Shown piece after piece: positions 18,206 to 27,192 of a stretch of 64,000 bases of DNA. The first letter of the stretch is position 1; each line of letters begins with the position of its first letter. The stretch comes from Dermabacter hominis NBRC 106157. Its GTDB lineage: Bacteria > Actinomycetota > Actinomycetes > Actinomycetales > Dermabacteraceae. Under the pieces are notes generated by a model. That model was not told where the DNA came from. It saw nothing but the letters and a program-made list of their open reading frames with translations, and ran no database searches. The DNA lies in contig NZ_BCSI01000004.1 in the NCBI RefSeq assembly GCF_001570785.1, positions 62,001-126,000 on the forward strand. Reading direction: 5' to 3'. A program made the translations under genes and the position numbers.

Positions 18206-18553
18206 ATGCTGATCGCCCTGTACGTTGTTGCGGCTCTCGTAGCCGTTCTCGGCGCGGTCTACGTCATCAAGGACCTTGCAGCAGACCTGTTGCTCATGGG
18301 GGCCTCGCTCGCCCTAGCGCTCGTGTGGCTCATCGGAGCTCTTGCGTGGCTACTCGCTCCGGAGAGCCCTGGCGATGCCGTGATTTTCTGGGGCTATGTT
18401 GCCACCGCAATCGCGCTGCCGATCGCGGGCGTGTACATCTCGTTCCTCGAACGTACCAAGTGGGGGTCGTTCGCCATTGCCGCCATCGCGCTCACATGCG
18501 TCTTTCTCGCCTACCGTCTGCCCCAGATCTGGCCCGCGGGGTTCGCGAAATGA
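18206..18553 (+). CDS. Small four-helix membrane protein, unknown
   Basis: A 115-residue, almost wholly hydrophobic protein that I do not recognise. Four membrane segments can be drawn: about residues 2-22, 28-50, 60-78 and 88-108, separated by short charged loops (VIKDLA, LAPESPGD, FLERTKW). GGGAG precedes the ATG. Its stop overlaps the ATG of the next membrane-protein gene (ATGA at 18550-18553), so the two are translationally coupled and probably act together. It is divergent from pepA. Confidence 0.72.
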   Translation: MLIALYVVAALVAVLGAVYVIKDLAADLLLMGASLALALVWLIGALAWLLAPESPGDAVIFWGYVATAIALPIAGVYISFLERTKWGSFAIAAIALTCVFLAYRLPQIWPAGFAK

Positions 18554-18993
18554 CGCCCGCCGGTTCGACGAAATCGTCGATAACGCAGGAGAATTCACGC
18601 GGCTTCCGCATGGCCCTGTTCGTGGTGTACGGGGTGTTTGCCGTATCGGCGACGGCGCGTGCACTCGTGCAGTCGATTCGCGATTTTTCCGAGGCGCCGC
18701 TCGCCTTTTCCCTCAGCATTGTTGCTGCGCTTACGTACGTCGCGATCGCGGTCTTGCTGTTTCGGAAGGCTCCCCACTGGCGAGCGATCCTGATTCTCGT
18801 TGGTGTCGAACTCGTCGGCGTTGTCGGCGTGGGCGCTTTGAGTTTCGCGCAGCCCGAGTGGTTCCCCAAGGCGACGGTCTGGTCGCACTTCGGCGAGGGA
18901 TATGGGTATGTTCCACTCGTGTTGCCCCTTGTCGCGGGTATCTCGATCATCGTTGCTCGGCGGCGCGAATCTCGCGCGCCCTCGCTACGCTAG
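18550..18993 (+). CDS. Small membrane protein, unknown
   Basis: 147 residues, not recognised. A polar N-terminus (MTPAGSTKSSITQENSRG) is followed by four likely membrane helices (about 21-42, 52-72, 80-100 and 118-137) and an Arg-rich C-terminus (RRRESRAPSLR). It starts by a 4-bp overlap with the preceding membrane gene. It ends 4 bp before rarA, although rarA also has its own -10-like box inside this gene end. Function unknown. Confidence 0.7.
   Translation: MTPAGSTKSSITQENSRGFRMALFVVYGVFAVSATARALVQSIRDFSEAPLAFSLSIVAALTYVAIAVLLFRKAPHWRAILILVGVELVGVVGVGALSFAQPEWFPKATVWSHFGEGYGYVPLVLPLVAGISIIVARRRESRAPSLR
18986..18991 (+). promoter_or_regulatory. Putative -10 box of rarA (leaderless)
   Basis: TACGCT ends 6 nt before the rarA GTG at 18998, within the last codons of the preceding gene; no Shine-Dalgarno is seen. 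rarA may therefore be transcribed both on its own and by read-through. Confidence 0.4.
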
Positions 18994-18997
18994 ACGT

Positions 18998-20386
18998 GTG
19001 GACGACGATCTTTTTTCCCTCAAGCCAGGCGTGCAGGCCCCAAAGACTCTCGCGGACCGCAACGTCGATCACCGCGCGCCGCTAGCCGCCCGTATGAGGC
19101 CGCGTTCGCTCGAGGAAATCGTCGGTCAAAAGAACGCTCTTGCCGACGGCTCACCCTTATTTCGTCTCGTGGGGGAGGACGATTCGCATACGGCCCCGAG
19201 CTCAATCATCTTGTGGGGCCCACCCGGAACAGGCAAAACGACGATCGCTTACGCCGTCGCGCGGGAGGGCGACCGCGAGTTCGTCGAGATTTCAGCGGTG
19301 CTTGCGGGAGTCAAAGATATCCGTGCCGTTGTTGATGCGGCGCGCTCGCGCCTGCGCACGACTGGCCGCGAAACTATTCTCTTCGTCGATGAGGTGCATC
19401 GGTTTAATAAGTCGCAGCAAGATGCGCTTTTGCCGTCGGTTGAGAACCGGTGGGTGACACTGATCGCCGCGACGACCGAGAACCCCTACTTTTCAATCAT
19501 TACCCCGCTGATCTCGCGCTCGATTGTGCTCACCCTCGATTCGCTCGGTGGAGAGGAGATTGATGCACTGCTGACGAGAGCGCTCGCCGAGGAGCGGGGG
19601 CTCGGCGGTTCGGTCGAACTTGAGAGCGATGCCCGCGAGGCGCTCGTGCGTCTCAGCGGAGGCGATGCCCGCAAGGCCCTCACAGCGCTCGAGGCTGCTG
19701 CTGCTTCAGCACTGAAGACCCCAGATAAGCGGATCACGGGCGACATCCTCGCCCACGCGATCAACCGTTCGATGTTGACCTACGATCGCGAGGGCGATCA
19801 GCACTACGACGTCATCAGCGCGTTTATCAAGTCGATGCGGGGAAGCGATCCGGATGCGGCCCTGCACTATCTGGCCCGCATGATTGAGTCGGGTGAAGAC
19901 CCGCGGTTTATCGCGCGGCGAATTGTGATCGCAGCGAGTGAGGAAGTCGGCATGGCCGACCCGACCGCGCTTCAGGTTGCCGTGGCTGCAATGCAGGCGG
20001 TGCAGATGATTGGGATGCCCGAGGGGCGGATCCCGCTCGCCCAAGCGGTGGTGCACATCGCAACGGCCCCGAAGTCCAATGCGAGTTACGTGGGGATCAA
20101 TCGCGCGATCGCCGATGTGCGCGAAGGAAAAGGGCGTTCGGTTCCCGCGCATCTTCGCGATGGGCATTACAAGGGCGCCGAAAAACTTGGGCACGGCGTT
20201 GGGTACGTGTACGCGCACGACGAGCCGCGGGGAGTGGCACGTCAGCAATACGCCCCCGACGACCTCGTCGGCGTCAACTATTACGAACCAACGGATCGCG
20301 GTTTTGAAGCGCGTGTGAAGAGCTCGCTTGAGATCTTGCGCTCGCTCACGCGCGGCGCAGGTGGGGTGCAGGGGTCCGACGGTTGA
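18998..20386 (+). CDS. rarA: Replication-associated recombination protein A (AAA+ ATPase)
   Basis: Clamp-loader-related ATPase (RarA/MgsA/WRNIP1) acting at stalled replication forks. 462 residues: PLAARMRPRSLEEIVGQ near the N-terminus, Walker A GPPGTGKTTIAYAVA, Walker B ILFVDEVHRFNKSQQD, sensor-1 IAATTENPYFSI, arginine finger region ISRSIVLTL, and the C-terminal tetramerisation domain (YDVISAFIKSMRGSDPDAALHYLARM, then VGYVYAHDEP). The GTG at 18998 was chosen because homologues begin close to it; the frame continues to 18902 only inside the previous gene. Confidence 0.95.
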   Translation: MDDDLFSLKPGVQAPKTLADRNVDHRAPLAARMRPRSLEEIVGQKNALADGSPLFRLVGEDDSHTAPSSIILWGPPGTGKTTIAYAVAREGDREFVEISAVLAGVKDIRAVVDAARSRLRTTGRETILFVDEVHRFNKSQQDALLPSVENRWVTLIAATTENPYFSIITPLISRSIVLTLDSLGGEEIDALLTRALAEERGLGGSVELESDAREALVRLSGGDARKALTALEAAAASALKTPDKRITGDILAHAINRSMLTYDREGDQHYDVISAFIKSMRGSDPDAALHYLARMIESGEDPRFIARRIVIAASEEVGMADPTALQVAVAAMQAVQMIGMPEGRIPLAQAVVHIATAPKSNASYVGINRAIADVREGKGRSVPAHLRDGHYKGAEKLGHGVGYVYAHDEPRGVARQQYAPDDLVGVNYYEPTDRGFEARVKSSLEILRSLTRGAGGVQGSDG

Positions 20387-20407
20387 CGCGCGGTGAGCGA
20401 TCCCACA

Positions 20408-20430
20408 GAGGCTTGAGTCTCCCAAGCCTC
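20408..20430 (+). terminator. Possible weak terminator after rarA
   Basis: GAGGCTTG (20408-20415) pairs with CAAGCCTC (20423-20430) around a 7-nt loop. It lies 22 bp after the rarA stop and just upstream of the rpsD promoter. No U-tract follows. Confidence 0.4.
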
Positions 20431-20438
20431 CGAAACAC

Positions 20439-20467
20439 TTGAGGCTCGGCACCCGGCACGGTAAAGT
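20439..20467 (+). promoter_or_regulatory. Promoter of rpsD
   Basis: TTGAGG (20439-20444), a 17-bp spacer and TAAAGT (20462-20467): a good housekeeping-sigma match with ideal spacing. Transcription would begin near 20474, leaving a leader of about 53 nt before rpsD, with AGGTAA near the start codon. Confidence 0.65.
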
Positions 20468-20526
20468 TTTGCGCTGAATCCGCGGCTGCCAAATGGATTC
20501 ATCGCATCGAAATTGAGGTAACTTAC

Positions 20527-21150
20527 GTGACCAGTGTCACCAAAGCACGTCGTACCGCACGCCTTTCGCGTGCGCTCGGTCTTGCGCTTACCCCGAAGGC
20601 CGTCAAGTACTTCGAGAAGCGCCCCTACCCGCCGGGCCAGCACGGTCGTGGCCGCCGTTCGAACTCGGACTACGCGGTTCGTCTGACCGAGAAGCAGCGC
20701 CTTCGCGCTCAGTACCAGCTTCGTGAGAAGCAGCTTCACCGCGCCTACTTCGAGGCCAAGAAGCTCCCGGGTCTGACCGGTGAGTCGATGATCGAGCTTC
20801 TCGAAACTCGTCTCGACGCCCTTGTTCTTCGCGCGGGCTTCGCTCGCACGATCCTTCAGGCTCGTCAGTTCGTCTCGCACCGCCACATCCTCGTGGACGG
20901 CGAGATCGTGAACATCCCCTCGTACCGTGTGAAGCCGGGCCAGACCATCCAGGTCAAGCCGAAGTCGCAGACTCTCGAGGCTTTCGCGGACGCCGCTGAG
21001 GGTTCGAACTCCGACGTTCAGGCGTCGGTTCCTTCGTACCTCTCGGTGCAGCTCGAGGAACTCAAGGCTCAGCTCGTTGCTCGCCCGAAGCGCTCCGAGG
21101 TCCCCGTGACCTGCGACGTCGCGCTCGTCGTCGAGTACTACGCTCGCTGA
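20527..21150 (+). CDS. rpsD: 30S ribosomal protein S4
   Basis: Primary 16S rRNA-binding protein that nucleates 30S assembly and contributes to translational fidelity. 207 residues, normal length, with RPYPPGQHGRGRRSNSDYAVRLTEKQRLRAQY and the S4 RNA-binding fold (MIELLETRLDALVLRAGFARTILQARQFVSHRHILVDGEIVNIPSYRV). No zinc-binding Cys cluster is present, so it is the zinc-independent form. It stands alone here rather than in the alpha operon, as in several actinobacteria, with its own promoter and a strong intrinsic terminator. The codons are strongly biased, as expected for a highly expressed gene. Confidence 0.97.
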   Translation: MTSVTKARRTARLSRALGLALTPKAVKYFEKRPYPPGQHGRGRRSNSDYAVRLTEKQRLRAQYQLREKQLHRAYFEAKKLPGLTGESMIELLETRLDALVLRAGFARTILQARQFVSHRHILVDGEIVNIPSYRVKPGQTIQVKPKSQTLEAFADAAEGSNSDVQASVPSYLSVQLEELKAQLVARPKRSEVPVTCDVALVVEYYAR

Positions 21151-21187
21151 TTTCCTTATGAAGGAGGCCTCACGGCCTTCTCTTCAG

Positions 21188-21235
21188 GCGGCTCCGACCA
21201 GTACGAGAACGTACACTTGGTCGGGGCCGCTTTTT
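21188..21235 (+). terminator. Intrinsic terminator of rpsD
   Basis: GCGGCTCCGACCA (21188-21200) pairs with TGGTCGGGGCCGC (21218-21230), 13 bp with one G-T pair, followed directly by TTTTT (21231-21235). It is one of the two most classical rho-independent terminators in the window. It is not a T-box for alaS: only 54 nt separate it from that ATG. Confidence 0.9.
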
Positions 21236-21289
21236 CGTTAAAGGCCCAGCCCAGTCCACGCCCGCGAGGGCTTAGGGAAGGAAGAACCC

Positions 21290-23971
21290 ATGCAGACAGC
21301 CGAGGTTTCACGCCGGTGGCTCGAATTCTTCAAGAGCAAGGACCACGAGATTGTCCCGAGCGACTCGCTCGTCTCCTCTGATCCTTCGATCCTTTTTACG
21401 GTTGCCGGCATGGTGCCGTTCATTCCCTACATTGTTGGCACGGATACGGCTCCGTGGCCGCGTGCGGCGAGCGTCCAAAAGTGCATCCGAACGAACGACA
21501 TCGACAATGTCGGCAAGACCACGCGTCACGGCACGTTCTTCCAGATGGCCGGGAACTTCAGTTTTGGGGATTACTTCAAGGAAGGCGCGATCGACTTCGC
21601 GTGGGAACTTCTCACGACGAGTGTGGATGAAGGCGGGTACGGGCTCGACGGTGACCGGCTGTGGATCACCCTGTGGGAGAACGATAATGAAGCCTACGAT
21701 CACCTCACCCGTGTAATCGGTATCGATTCTCGCCACATTGTGCGCCTTCCGAAGGAAGAGAACTTCTGGTCGACCGGCCAGCCGGGCCCGGCCGGCCCGT
21801 GTGCCGAATGGCACTACGATCGTGGCCCCGAGTTCGGACCCGAGGCCGAAGGAGGCAGCGTCGACCCGGGTGGCGATCGCTACCTCGAGATCTGGAACCT
21901 CGTCTTTGACCAGTACATGCGAGGCGAAGGTAGCGGGAAGGACTACCCGCTGATCGGTGAACTCGACCGCAAGGCGATCGATACCGGTCTCGGCGTTGAG
22001 CGTCTCGCCTATCTCTTGCAGGGCAAGAACAACATGTATGAGACCGATCAGGTCTTCCCCGTTATCGCGCATGCAGAGGAACTGACGGGGCTTCGGTACG
22101 GGACGGGCGACGAGCAATCGGATGTGCGCATGCGCGTCGTTGCCGACCACGTTCGCAGCGCCATGATGCTTGCGTCGGATGGCGTGCGCCCAGGCAACGA
22201 GGGGCGCGGTTACGTGATGCGCCGACTTATTCGGCGCGCGGTGCGCTCGATGCGTCTACTTGGGTTTGATAAGCAGGCGCTGCCGGAGCTGCTGCCAGTC
22301 TCGAAGAACGCCATGGCGGCGTCGTATCCCGTTCTCGAGGAGAAGTTCGCGAAGATCGAAGAGGTACTGTACACGGAAGAAGATGCCTTCCGTCGCACAC
22401 TCTCCAACGGCACGCAGATTTTCGAGGGCATGAGCGCGAACCTCAAGAAGAGCGGATCGGATCTGCTCGCGGGAGATGACGCCTTCACGCTCCACGACAC
22501 CTACGGCTTCCCAATCGACCTCACCCTCGAAATGGCTGCAGAGGCTGGTCTGCGCGTTGACGAGGCTGGCTTCCGGACAGCGATGCAGGAGCAGCGAGAG
22601 CGCGCCCGCGCCGATGCCCAGGCCAAGAAGGCAGGGCACACCGATACGGCACTGTTCAATGACATTGTGAACACCAACGGCCTCACGCGCTTCGTTGGGT
22701 ACACGGACGACACTGTCTCGACGACAGTCGGCTCGATCCTGGTCAACGGTGCTCTCACTGAAACCGTCAGCGCTCCCGCCGATGTGGAAATCGTTCTTGC
22801 GGACACACCGTTCTACGCCGAGATGGGCGGTCAGCTCGCCGACCAGGGCACGATCAGTCTTGCCGGCGGCGGCATCATCGAAGTGGACGACGTCCAAGCG
22901 CCCGTCAAGGGGCTTTCGGTCCACCGAGGTCGCCTCATCGAAGGGACTGCCCGTACCGGCGAGTCTGCGATCGCACGCATTGACACAGAGCGTCGCGGTG
23001 CCATTGCCCGTGCCCATACGGCAACGCACATGGTGCACCAGGCGCTGCGTGAAGAGCTTGGCGAAGGCGCGACCCAGGCCGGTTCCGAGAATTCGCCGGG
23101 CCGTATGCGCTTTGATTTCCGCTACGGCCAGGCCGTTCCGCAGAGCTCCCTCGCGCAGGTCGAGGGCAAGGTCAACCAGATGCTGCAGCAGAACCTCGAG
23201 GTGACAGACGCGCAGATGCCGATCGACGAGGCGAAAGCGCTCGGCGCTCAAGCATTGTTCGGTGAGAAATACGGCGACATCGTGCGCGTCGTGTCGATCG
23301 GTGGCGACTGGTCGCGCGAGCTGTGCGGCGGCACGCACGTGCCCGTCACCGGCAGCCTCGGCTCAGTCCAGCTCGTTTCGGAGGCTTCGATCGGTTCGGG
23401 CGTCCGTCGCGTTGACGCGCTCGTTGGCGAAAGTGCCTATAAGTTCCATTCGAAAGAGCACGCGCTTGTCTCGCAGCTCGCGGAGATTTTGAAAGTGTCT
23501 ACGGACGACATTCCGGGGCGTGTGCAGGCGCTTACGAAGCGTGTGAAGGAGATGGAGAAGAATCTTCAGCAGATGCGAGGTCAGCAGCTGCAGGCCGAGG
23601 CAGGCAAGCTCGTGGAGTCCGCCGCTCCCGTCGGCGGCGTGCGCGTGATCGCCCATGACGCTGGCGAGGGAGTGGCAGCGGGGGACTTGCGTACTCTCGC
23701 GACGGATTTGAGGGCGCGCCTTGGAGAATCAGAGCCCAGCGTGGTGGCACTCGCAGGGGAGTCCGATTCTCGCGCAGCGCTCGTTGTCGCCACCAATGCC
23801 GCGGCGCGCGAGGCTGGCATCAAGGCCGGGGCGCTCTTGCGCGACGCTGCCGCAGCGATGAACGGTCGAGGGGGCGGCAAGGACGACCTCGCTCAGGGCG
23901 GTGGCGGCGAGCCGTCGCTCGTGCCCGTTGCGCTAGAGACGATTACCGCGGCACTTCGCGCCCGCGTATGA
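21290..23971 (+). CDS. alaS: Alanine--tRNA ligase
   Basis: Charges tRNA-Ala and hydrolyses mischarged Ser/Gly-tRNA-Ala. 893 residues, usual length. Class II aminoacylation core with RRWLEFFKSKDHEIVPS, VQKCIRTNDIDNVGKTTRHGTFFQMAGNFSFGDYFK and FWSTGQPGPAGPCAEWHYD; the editing domain has HTATHMVHQAL (HxxxH) and CGGTHVPVTG, the zinc and editing Cys/His set; the C-Ala domain ends with the Gly-rich GGGKDDLAQGGG. GGAAGGAAG precedes the ATG. It is the first gene of alaS-ruvX-mltG-aroE. Confidence 0.97.
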   Translation: MQTAEVSRRWLEFFKSKDHEIVPSDSLVSSDPSILFTVAGMVPFIPYIVGTDTAPWPRAASVQKCIRTNDIDNVGKTTRHGTFFQMAGNFSFGDYFKEGAIDFAWELLTTSVDEGGYGLDGDRLWITLWENDNEAYDHLTRVIGIDSRHIVRLPKEENFWSTGQPGPAGPCAEWHYDRGPEFGPEAEGGSVDPGGDRYLEIWNLVFDQYMRGEGSGKDYPLIGELDRKAIDTGLGVERLAYLLQGKNNMYETDQVFPVIAHAEELTGLRYGTGDEQSDVRMRVVADHVRSAMMLASDGVRPGNEGRGYVMRRLIRRAVRSMRLLGFDKQALPELLPVSKNAMAASYPVLEEKFAKIEEVLYTEEDAFRRTLSNGTQIFEGMSANLKKSGSDLLAGDDAFTLHDTYGFPIDLTLEMAAEAGLRVDEAGFRTAMQEQRERARADAQAKKAGHTDTALFNDIVNTNGLTRFVGYTDDTVSTTVGSILVNGALTETVSAPADVEIVLADTPFYAEMGGQLADQGTISLAGGGIIEVDDVQAPVKGLSVHRGRLIEGTARTGESAIARIDTERRGAIARAHTATHMVHQALREELGEGATQAGSENSPGRMRFDFRYGQAVPQSSLAQVEGKVNQMLQQNLEVTDAQMPIDEAKALGAQALFGEKYGDIVRVVSIGGDWSRELCGGTHVPVTGSLGSVQLVSEASIGSGVRRVDALVGESAYKFHSKEHALVSQLAEILKVSTDDIPGRVQALTKRVKEMEKNLQQMRGQQLQAEAGKLVESAAPVGGVRVIAHDAGEGVAAGDLRTLATDLRARLGESEPSVVALAGESDSRAALVVATNAAAREAGIKAGALLRDAAAAMNGRGGGKDDLAQGGGGEPSLVPVALETITAALRARV

Positions 23972-24450
23972 TGCCTCGGCGATTTGTGCGGATCGGCGTC
24001 GACGTGGGCGATGCCCGCGTCGGTGTCGCCCGCAGTGACGCCGACGGCCTCCTTGCGACGCCAGTCGACACGTTCCCGCGCGAGGAAGCCGCCCCGAAGC
24101 TCCAGGCTCTCATCGCCGAACTTGGCGCCGAGCGACTCTATGTCGGCAAGCCCCGCTTGCTGAGCGGCGAATGCGGCACGGCAGTTGAGAAAGCTCACGC
24201 GTTCATCGCAGAACTCGCGGAACTCGAACCAATTGAGTCGGAACCCGAGTACGACGTGTACCTTGTAGACGAACGCATGAGCACCGTGAGTGCTCACCGT
24301 GCACTGAGCGATTCGGGGCGCCGACATCGCGCACACCGACCGGTGGTAGACCAGGTCGCTGCAGTCATGATTCTTCAGACTGCTCTTGATTTCGAACGCG
24401 CGCGTGGAGCTGCGGCTGGAGAGCCGTGGAGCTACAGCGATCCCCAGTAA
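23968..24450 (+). CDS. ruvX: Putative pre-16S rRNA nuclease / Holliday junction resolvase YqgF
   Basis: RNase-H-fold nuclease of the YqgF family, implicated in 16S rRNA 5' maturation and proposed as a Holliday junction resolvase. 160 residues: IGVDVGDARVGVARSD holds the first catalytic Asp, LYVGKPRLLSGECGTAVEKA is the conserved middle, VYLVDERMSTVSAHRAL carries the Glu, and VDQVAAVMILQTALD the last Asp. The ATG overlaps the alaS stop by 4 bp, so translation is coupled. The C-terminus is slightly long (GEPWSYSDPQ). Confidence 0.93.
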   Translation: MMPRRFVRIGVDVGDARVGVARSDADGLLATPVDTFPREEAAPKLQALIAELGAERLYVGKPRLLSGECGTAVEKAHAFIAELAELEPIESEPEYDVYLVDERMSTVSAHRALSDSGRRHRAHRPVVDQVAAVMILQTALDFERARGAAAGEPWSYSDPQ

Positions 24451-24459
24451 GGAGTATTC

Positions 24460-25608
24460 GTGCCAGATTCTTCCCTTGAGGACCTGCTGGGTTCGTCGGG
24501 TCACCATGAGCCTCGATCGAGGCGCGGCAAGCGTCGGAACCCGAAGCCGAGCCCGGTGAAGCGGTTCTTGCCCGCTGTGTTGGTGCTCGTCGTCCTCGGA
24601 GCGCTCCTGGGCGGCGGATACTTCGGCTACTCCTGGATTTCTACCAACGTGGATGTGTCGAGCGCAGCGAAAGACTACGAAGGCGAGGGATCCGGCGAGG
24701 TCCAGATTGTCGTGAAGGATGGCGACAGTGGCTCGGACATCGCGACAACTCTCGTCGACGCTGGCGTGATCAAAACGAAGGGCCCGTTCGTCAACGCCTT
24801 TGCGGCGAGCCAGGATGCCCCGAACATTACGCCCGGCACCTACAAGCTGCGTAAACAGATGAGCGGAGCTTCAGCGCTAAGCCTGCTGCTCGATCCTGCG
24901 AGCCGCGTGGGGATTCGCGTGACTATCCCTGAGGGACAGACCACTCGAAAGATGTATGAACGGTTGAGCGAGGCAACGGGCATCCCCGTCAAAGAGTTTG
25001 AAAAGGCCGGAGCTGATTATGAGGCACGCGGCGTGCCGAAGAACCCAGCGAAGTCAATCGAAGGGTACCTGTGGCCCGGTACCTATGATTTTCACGAAGA
25101 CGATTCAGCCGCCGATATCCTCGACACGATGGTCTCCCGTATGACCACGAAGCTCAAGAAGAAGGGGATTCCCGAGGACAAGTGGCACGAGACCCTCACG
25201 ATTGCCTCGATCGTGGAGAAGGAAGCACGCAATCCCGAGGACTACGGGAAGGTCGTGCGGACGATCGACAATCGTCTTGCCGGCGTCGGCGAAGCGGGTG
25301 GTAAGCCCATGAATCTCCAACTGGATTCGACGGTCGCCTATTTCAGCAAGAGCGAAACGATCTCCACGACACCCGAGCAGCGGGCGACTGACTCGCCTTA
25401 CAACACGTACAAGCACCCCGGGCTTCCCATCGGCCCTATCTCCAATCCCGGCGATGCCACCCTCGATGCCGTGAAGAATCCGCCAGAAGGGCCCTGGCTC
25501 TACTGGGTGACCGTCAATACGGATACCGGCGAGACGAAGTTCGCTGCCACTAAGGCAGAGCACGACAAGAATGTGGCGCAGTGGCGCGAATGGGCGAAGA
25601 AAAAGTAA
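24460..25608 (+). CDS. mltG: Endolytic peptidoglycan transglycosylase
   Basis: Inner-membrane lytic transglycosylase that cuts nascent glycan strands and sets strand length. 382 residues: a basic cytoplasmic N-terminus (SRRGKRRNPKPSPVKR), one membrane helix (about 33-56), a LysM-like segment (VQIVVKDGDSGSDIATTLVDAGVI) and the YceG domain with the catalytic Glu in ASIVEKEARNPEDYGKV. The PYNTYKHPGLPIGPISNPG motif is diagnostic. AAGGAG lies before the GTG start. It is in the usual actinobacterial order alaS-ruvX-mltG-aroE. Confidence 0.95.
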   Translation: MPDSSLEDLLGSSGHHEPRSRRGKRRNPKPSPVKRFLPAVLVLVVLGALLGGGYFGYSWISTNVDVSSAAKDYEGEGSGEVQIVVKDGDSGSDIATTLVDAGVIKTKGPFVNAFAASQDAPNITPGTYKLRKQMSGASALSLLLDPASRVGIRVTIPEGQTTRKMYERLSEATGIPVKEFEKAGADYEARGVPKNPAKSIEGYLWPGTYDFHEDDSAADILDTMVSRMTTKLKKKGIPEDKWHETLTIASIVEKEARNPEDYGKVVRTIDNRLAGVGEAGGKPMNLQLDSTVAYFSKSETISTTPEQRATDSPYNTYKHPGLPIGPISNPGDATLDAVKNPPEGPWLYWVTVNTDTGETKFAATKAEHDKNVAQWREWAKKK

Positions 25609-26480
25609 GCGGTCATCGACTGAGGTTTGCCGTGATCGGGGATCCGATCGCGCACTCGCGCTCGCCCGAACTGCATGAGGCGGCCTATCGCGCGCTCGGG
25701 ATCGAGCACGCGAGCTACGAGCGGGTCCACGTGCCACGCGGAGAATTTGCGCGTTTCGCGCGCGACATACTCCCGCTCTACGACGGCGTGAGCGTGACGA
25801 TGCCTCACAAGGCTCATGCGCACGAGCTCGCCGTGGCTCACGGTGCCCATGCTGAGCTCGGGATCGCGAATACTCTGCTCCCGATCGGCTCGGGCTGCAA
25901 GCGGCGATACGTCGCCTTCAACACCGACGTCGCGGGAATTCAGGGGGCGCTCGATTCTGCGGGCATCTCGGGGATCGAAAGCGCGACGCTTCTTGGATCG
26001 GGCGCAACCGCCCTTTCACTCGCCGTGGCCCTGTATGAAGCAGGGTGCAGGCATTTTAGTCTTCTCGCGCGCTCACGCCAGAAACTCACCGCCCTCGAAT
26101 CACTTCTCACGAGCCGGGGTGTTCACGTGCGCGTGGGGGACTGGGATCATCCCGCACGAAGCTATGATGCCGACATCGTCGCGAGCGCGCTCGCGCTCGA
26201 GGGTGCCAAAACAGCTGCATGCCGCGTCCTTGACCATCTGGACGAGGTAGCGCGAATACCGTCGGCTTTTTTCGATGCGCTGTACTTCCCGGACCCCACC
26301 CCGCTCGCGCGAGTTCGCATGGCTCTCGCCGACCGCATGGATTGCGCGACTGCGCCGGCATTCGCGACCGGCGCGCACATGCTCGCGCATCAGGCCGCCC
26401 GGCAGGTCGAACTCATGTGCGGCGTTGAGGCTGCTCCCGCCGAAGGGATGTACGAAGCAGTATTCGGAGTCGGGATCTAG
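25590..26480 (+). CDS. aroE: Shikimate dehydrogenase
   Basis: NADPH-dependent reduction of 3-dehydroshikimate in the pathway to aromatic amino acids. About 296 residues: VIGDPIAHSRSPELHEAAYR (substrate-binding Ser pair), VSVTMPHKAHAHELA (catalytic Lys), GIANTLLP, NTDVAGIQGAL (catalytic Asp) and nucleotide-binding LLGSGATALSLAVALYEAG. The final helix ends AARQVELMCG. I chose ATG 25590, which overlaps the end of mltG by 19 bp; 25581 is an alternative. It is convergent with trmL, and the two coding ends overlap by 4 bp. Confidence 0.93.
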   Translation: MGEEKVSGHRLRFAVIGDPIAHSRSPELHEAAYRALGIEHASYERVHVPRGEFARFARDILPLYDGVSVTMPHKAHAHELAVAHGAHAELGIANTLLPIGSGCKRRYVAFNTDVAGIQGALDSAGISGIESATLLGSGATALSLAVALYEAGCRHFSLLARSRQKLTALESLLTSRGVHVRVGDWDHPARSYDADIVASALALEGAKTAACRVLDHLDEVARIPSAFFDALYFPDPTPLARVRMALADRMDCATAPAFATGAHMLAHQAARQVELMCGVEAAPAEGMYEAVFGVGI

Positions 26481-26941
26481 AGCGCGCCGGAGTAGCCAAG
26501 CTGACGCCACGCCTCATATACGGCGATTGAGGCGGAATTAGCGAGGTTCAGCGAGCGGCGCCCCTCGAGCATAGGAATACGTACGCACTTCGTGATGCGG
26601 GGGTGCTGCAGCACCCACTCGGGAAGTCCTGTGTCTTCCCTTCCAAAGAGGAGAACATCGCTTTCACGGTAGGTGACGTCGTGGAAATGCGCATCTGTAT
26701 GTCCCGTGAATGCGAATACGCGCGAATCCGGGAGGGTGGCGAGGGCGTCGTCGAAGCTCTCGTGAACTGTCATGACCGCGAGATCGTGGTAGTCGAGGCC
26801 CGCGCGGCGCAAATGCGCGTCGTCAAAGTTGAAGCCGAGCGGCTTAATGAGGTGAAGCGGCGCCCCCGTCACGGCGGAGAGCCTGATGGCGTTGCCGGTG
26901 TTACCGGGGATGAGAGGTTCAAAAAACATGATGTGGGGCAT
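26477..26941 (-). CDS. trmL: tRNA (cytidine(34)-2'-O)-methyltransferase, SPOUT family
   Basis: Methylates the ribose of wobble nucleotide 34 in certain tRNA-Leu. 154 residues, a minimal SPOUT/TrmL protein: FFEPLIPGNTGNAIRLSAVTG at the N-terminus and the trefoil-knot SAM site LLFGREDTGLP, CVRIPMLEGRRSLNLANSASIAVYEAW at the C-terminus. It lies about 150 bp from a tRNA-Leu gene, an interesting neighbour because tRNA-Leu species are the known substrates, although chance is equally likely. Confidence 0.93.
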   Translation of the reverse strand: MPHIMFFEPLIPGNTGNAIRLSAVTGAPLHLIKPLGFNFDDAHLRRAGLDYHDLAVMTVHESFDDALATLPDSRVFAFTGHTDAHFHDVTYRESDVLLFGREDTGLPEWVLQHPRITKCVRIPMLEGRRSLNLANSASIAVYEAWRQLGYSGAL

Positions 26942-27054
26942 AGGTTCGAGTCTCTCACGTCGCTCATTCTTACCCGAACCTCCGTCGGCGCGTGATTCCG
27001 TTCACGAATCCGCAAAAAACGAGCTCTGAATTTCCTCCGACGTGCGCACGGTGG

Positions 27055-27060
27055 TAATCT
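27055..27060 (+). promoter_or_regulatory. Putative -10 box of tRNA-Leu
   Basis: TAATCT 35 nt before the mature tRNA 5' end, with a poor -35 (TTCCTC at 27032-27037) 17 bp upstream. Confidence 0.35.
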
Positions 27061-27095
27061 CATTGAGTCGCAAACGAAGGAGCGACAAAAACCCG

Positions 27096-27181
27096 GTCCG
27101 GGTGGCGGAATAGGTAGACGCGCTAGCTTGAGGTGCTAGTGCCCGCTTAAGGGCGTGGGGGTTCAAGTCCCCCCTCGGACA
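27096..27181 (+). tRNA. tRNA-Leu (anticodon GAG)
   Basis: 86 nt folding as a class II tRNA. The acceptor arm is GTCCGGG with CTCGGAC (one G-T pair), followed by discriminator A at 27181. The anticodon stem CTAGC/GCTAG encloses TTGAGGT, so the anticodon is GAG at 27130-27132. A long variable arm (GCCCGCTTAAGGGC) and T-arm GGGGGTTCAAGTCCCCC follow. CCA is not encoded (ACCG follows). It reads CUC and CUU codons. An intrinsic terminator begins 11 nt downstream. Confidence 0.97.
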
Positions 27182-27192
27182 CCGTGGAGAAA

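Noticed and set aside
21180-21290. Possible T-box or alaS leader
   Set aside because: The hairpin followed by TTTTT is the rpsD terminator; only 54 nt remain before alaS, too short for a T-box, and no specifier or T-box bulge sequence is seen.
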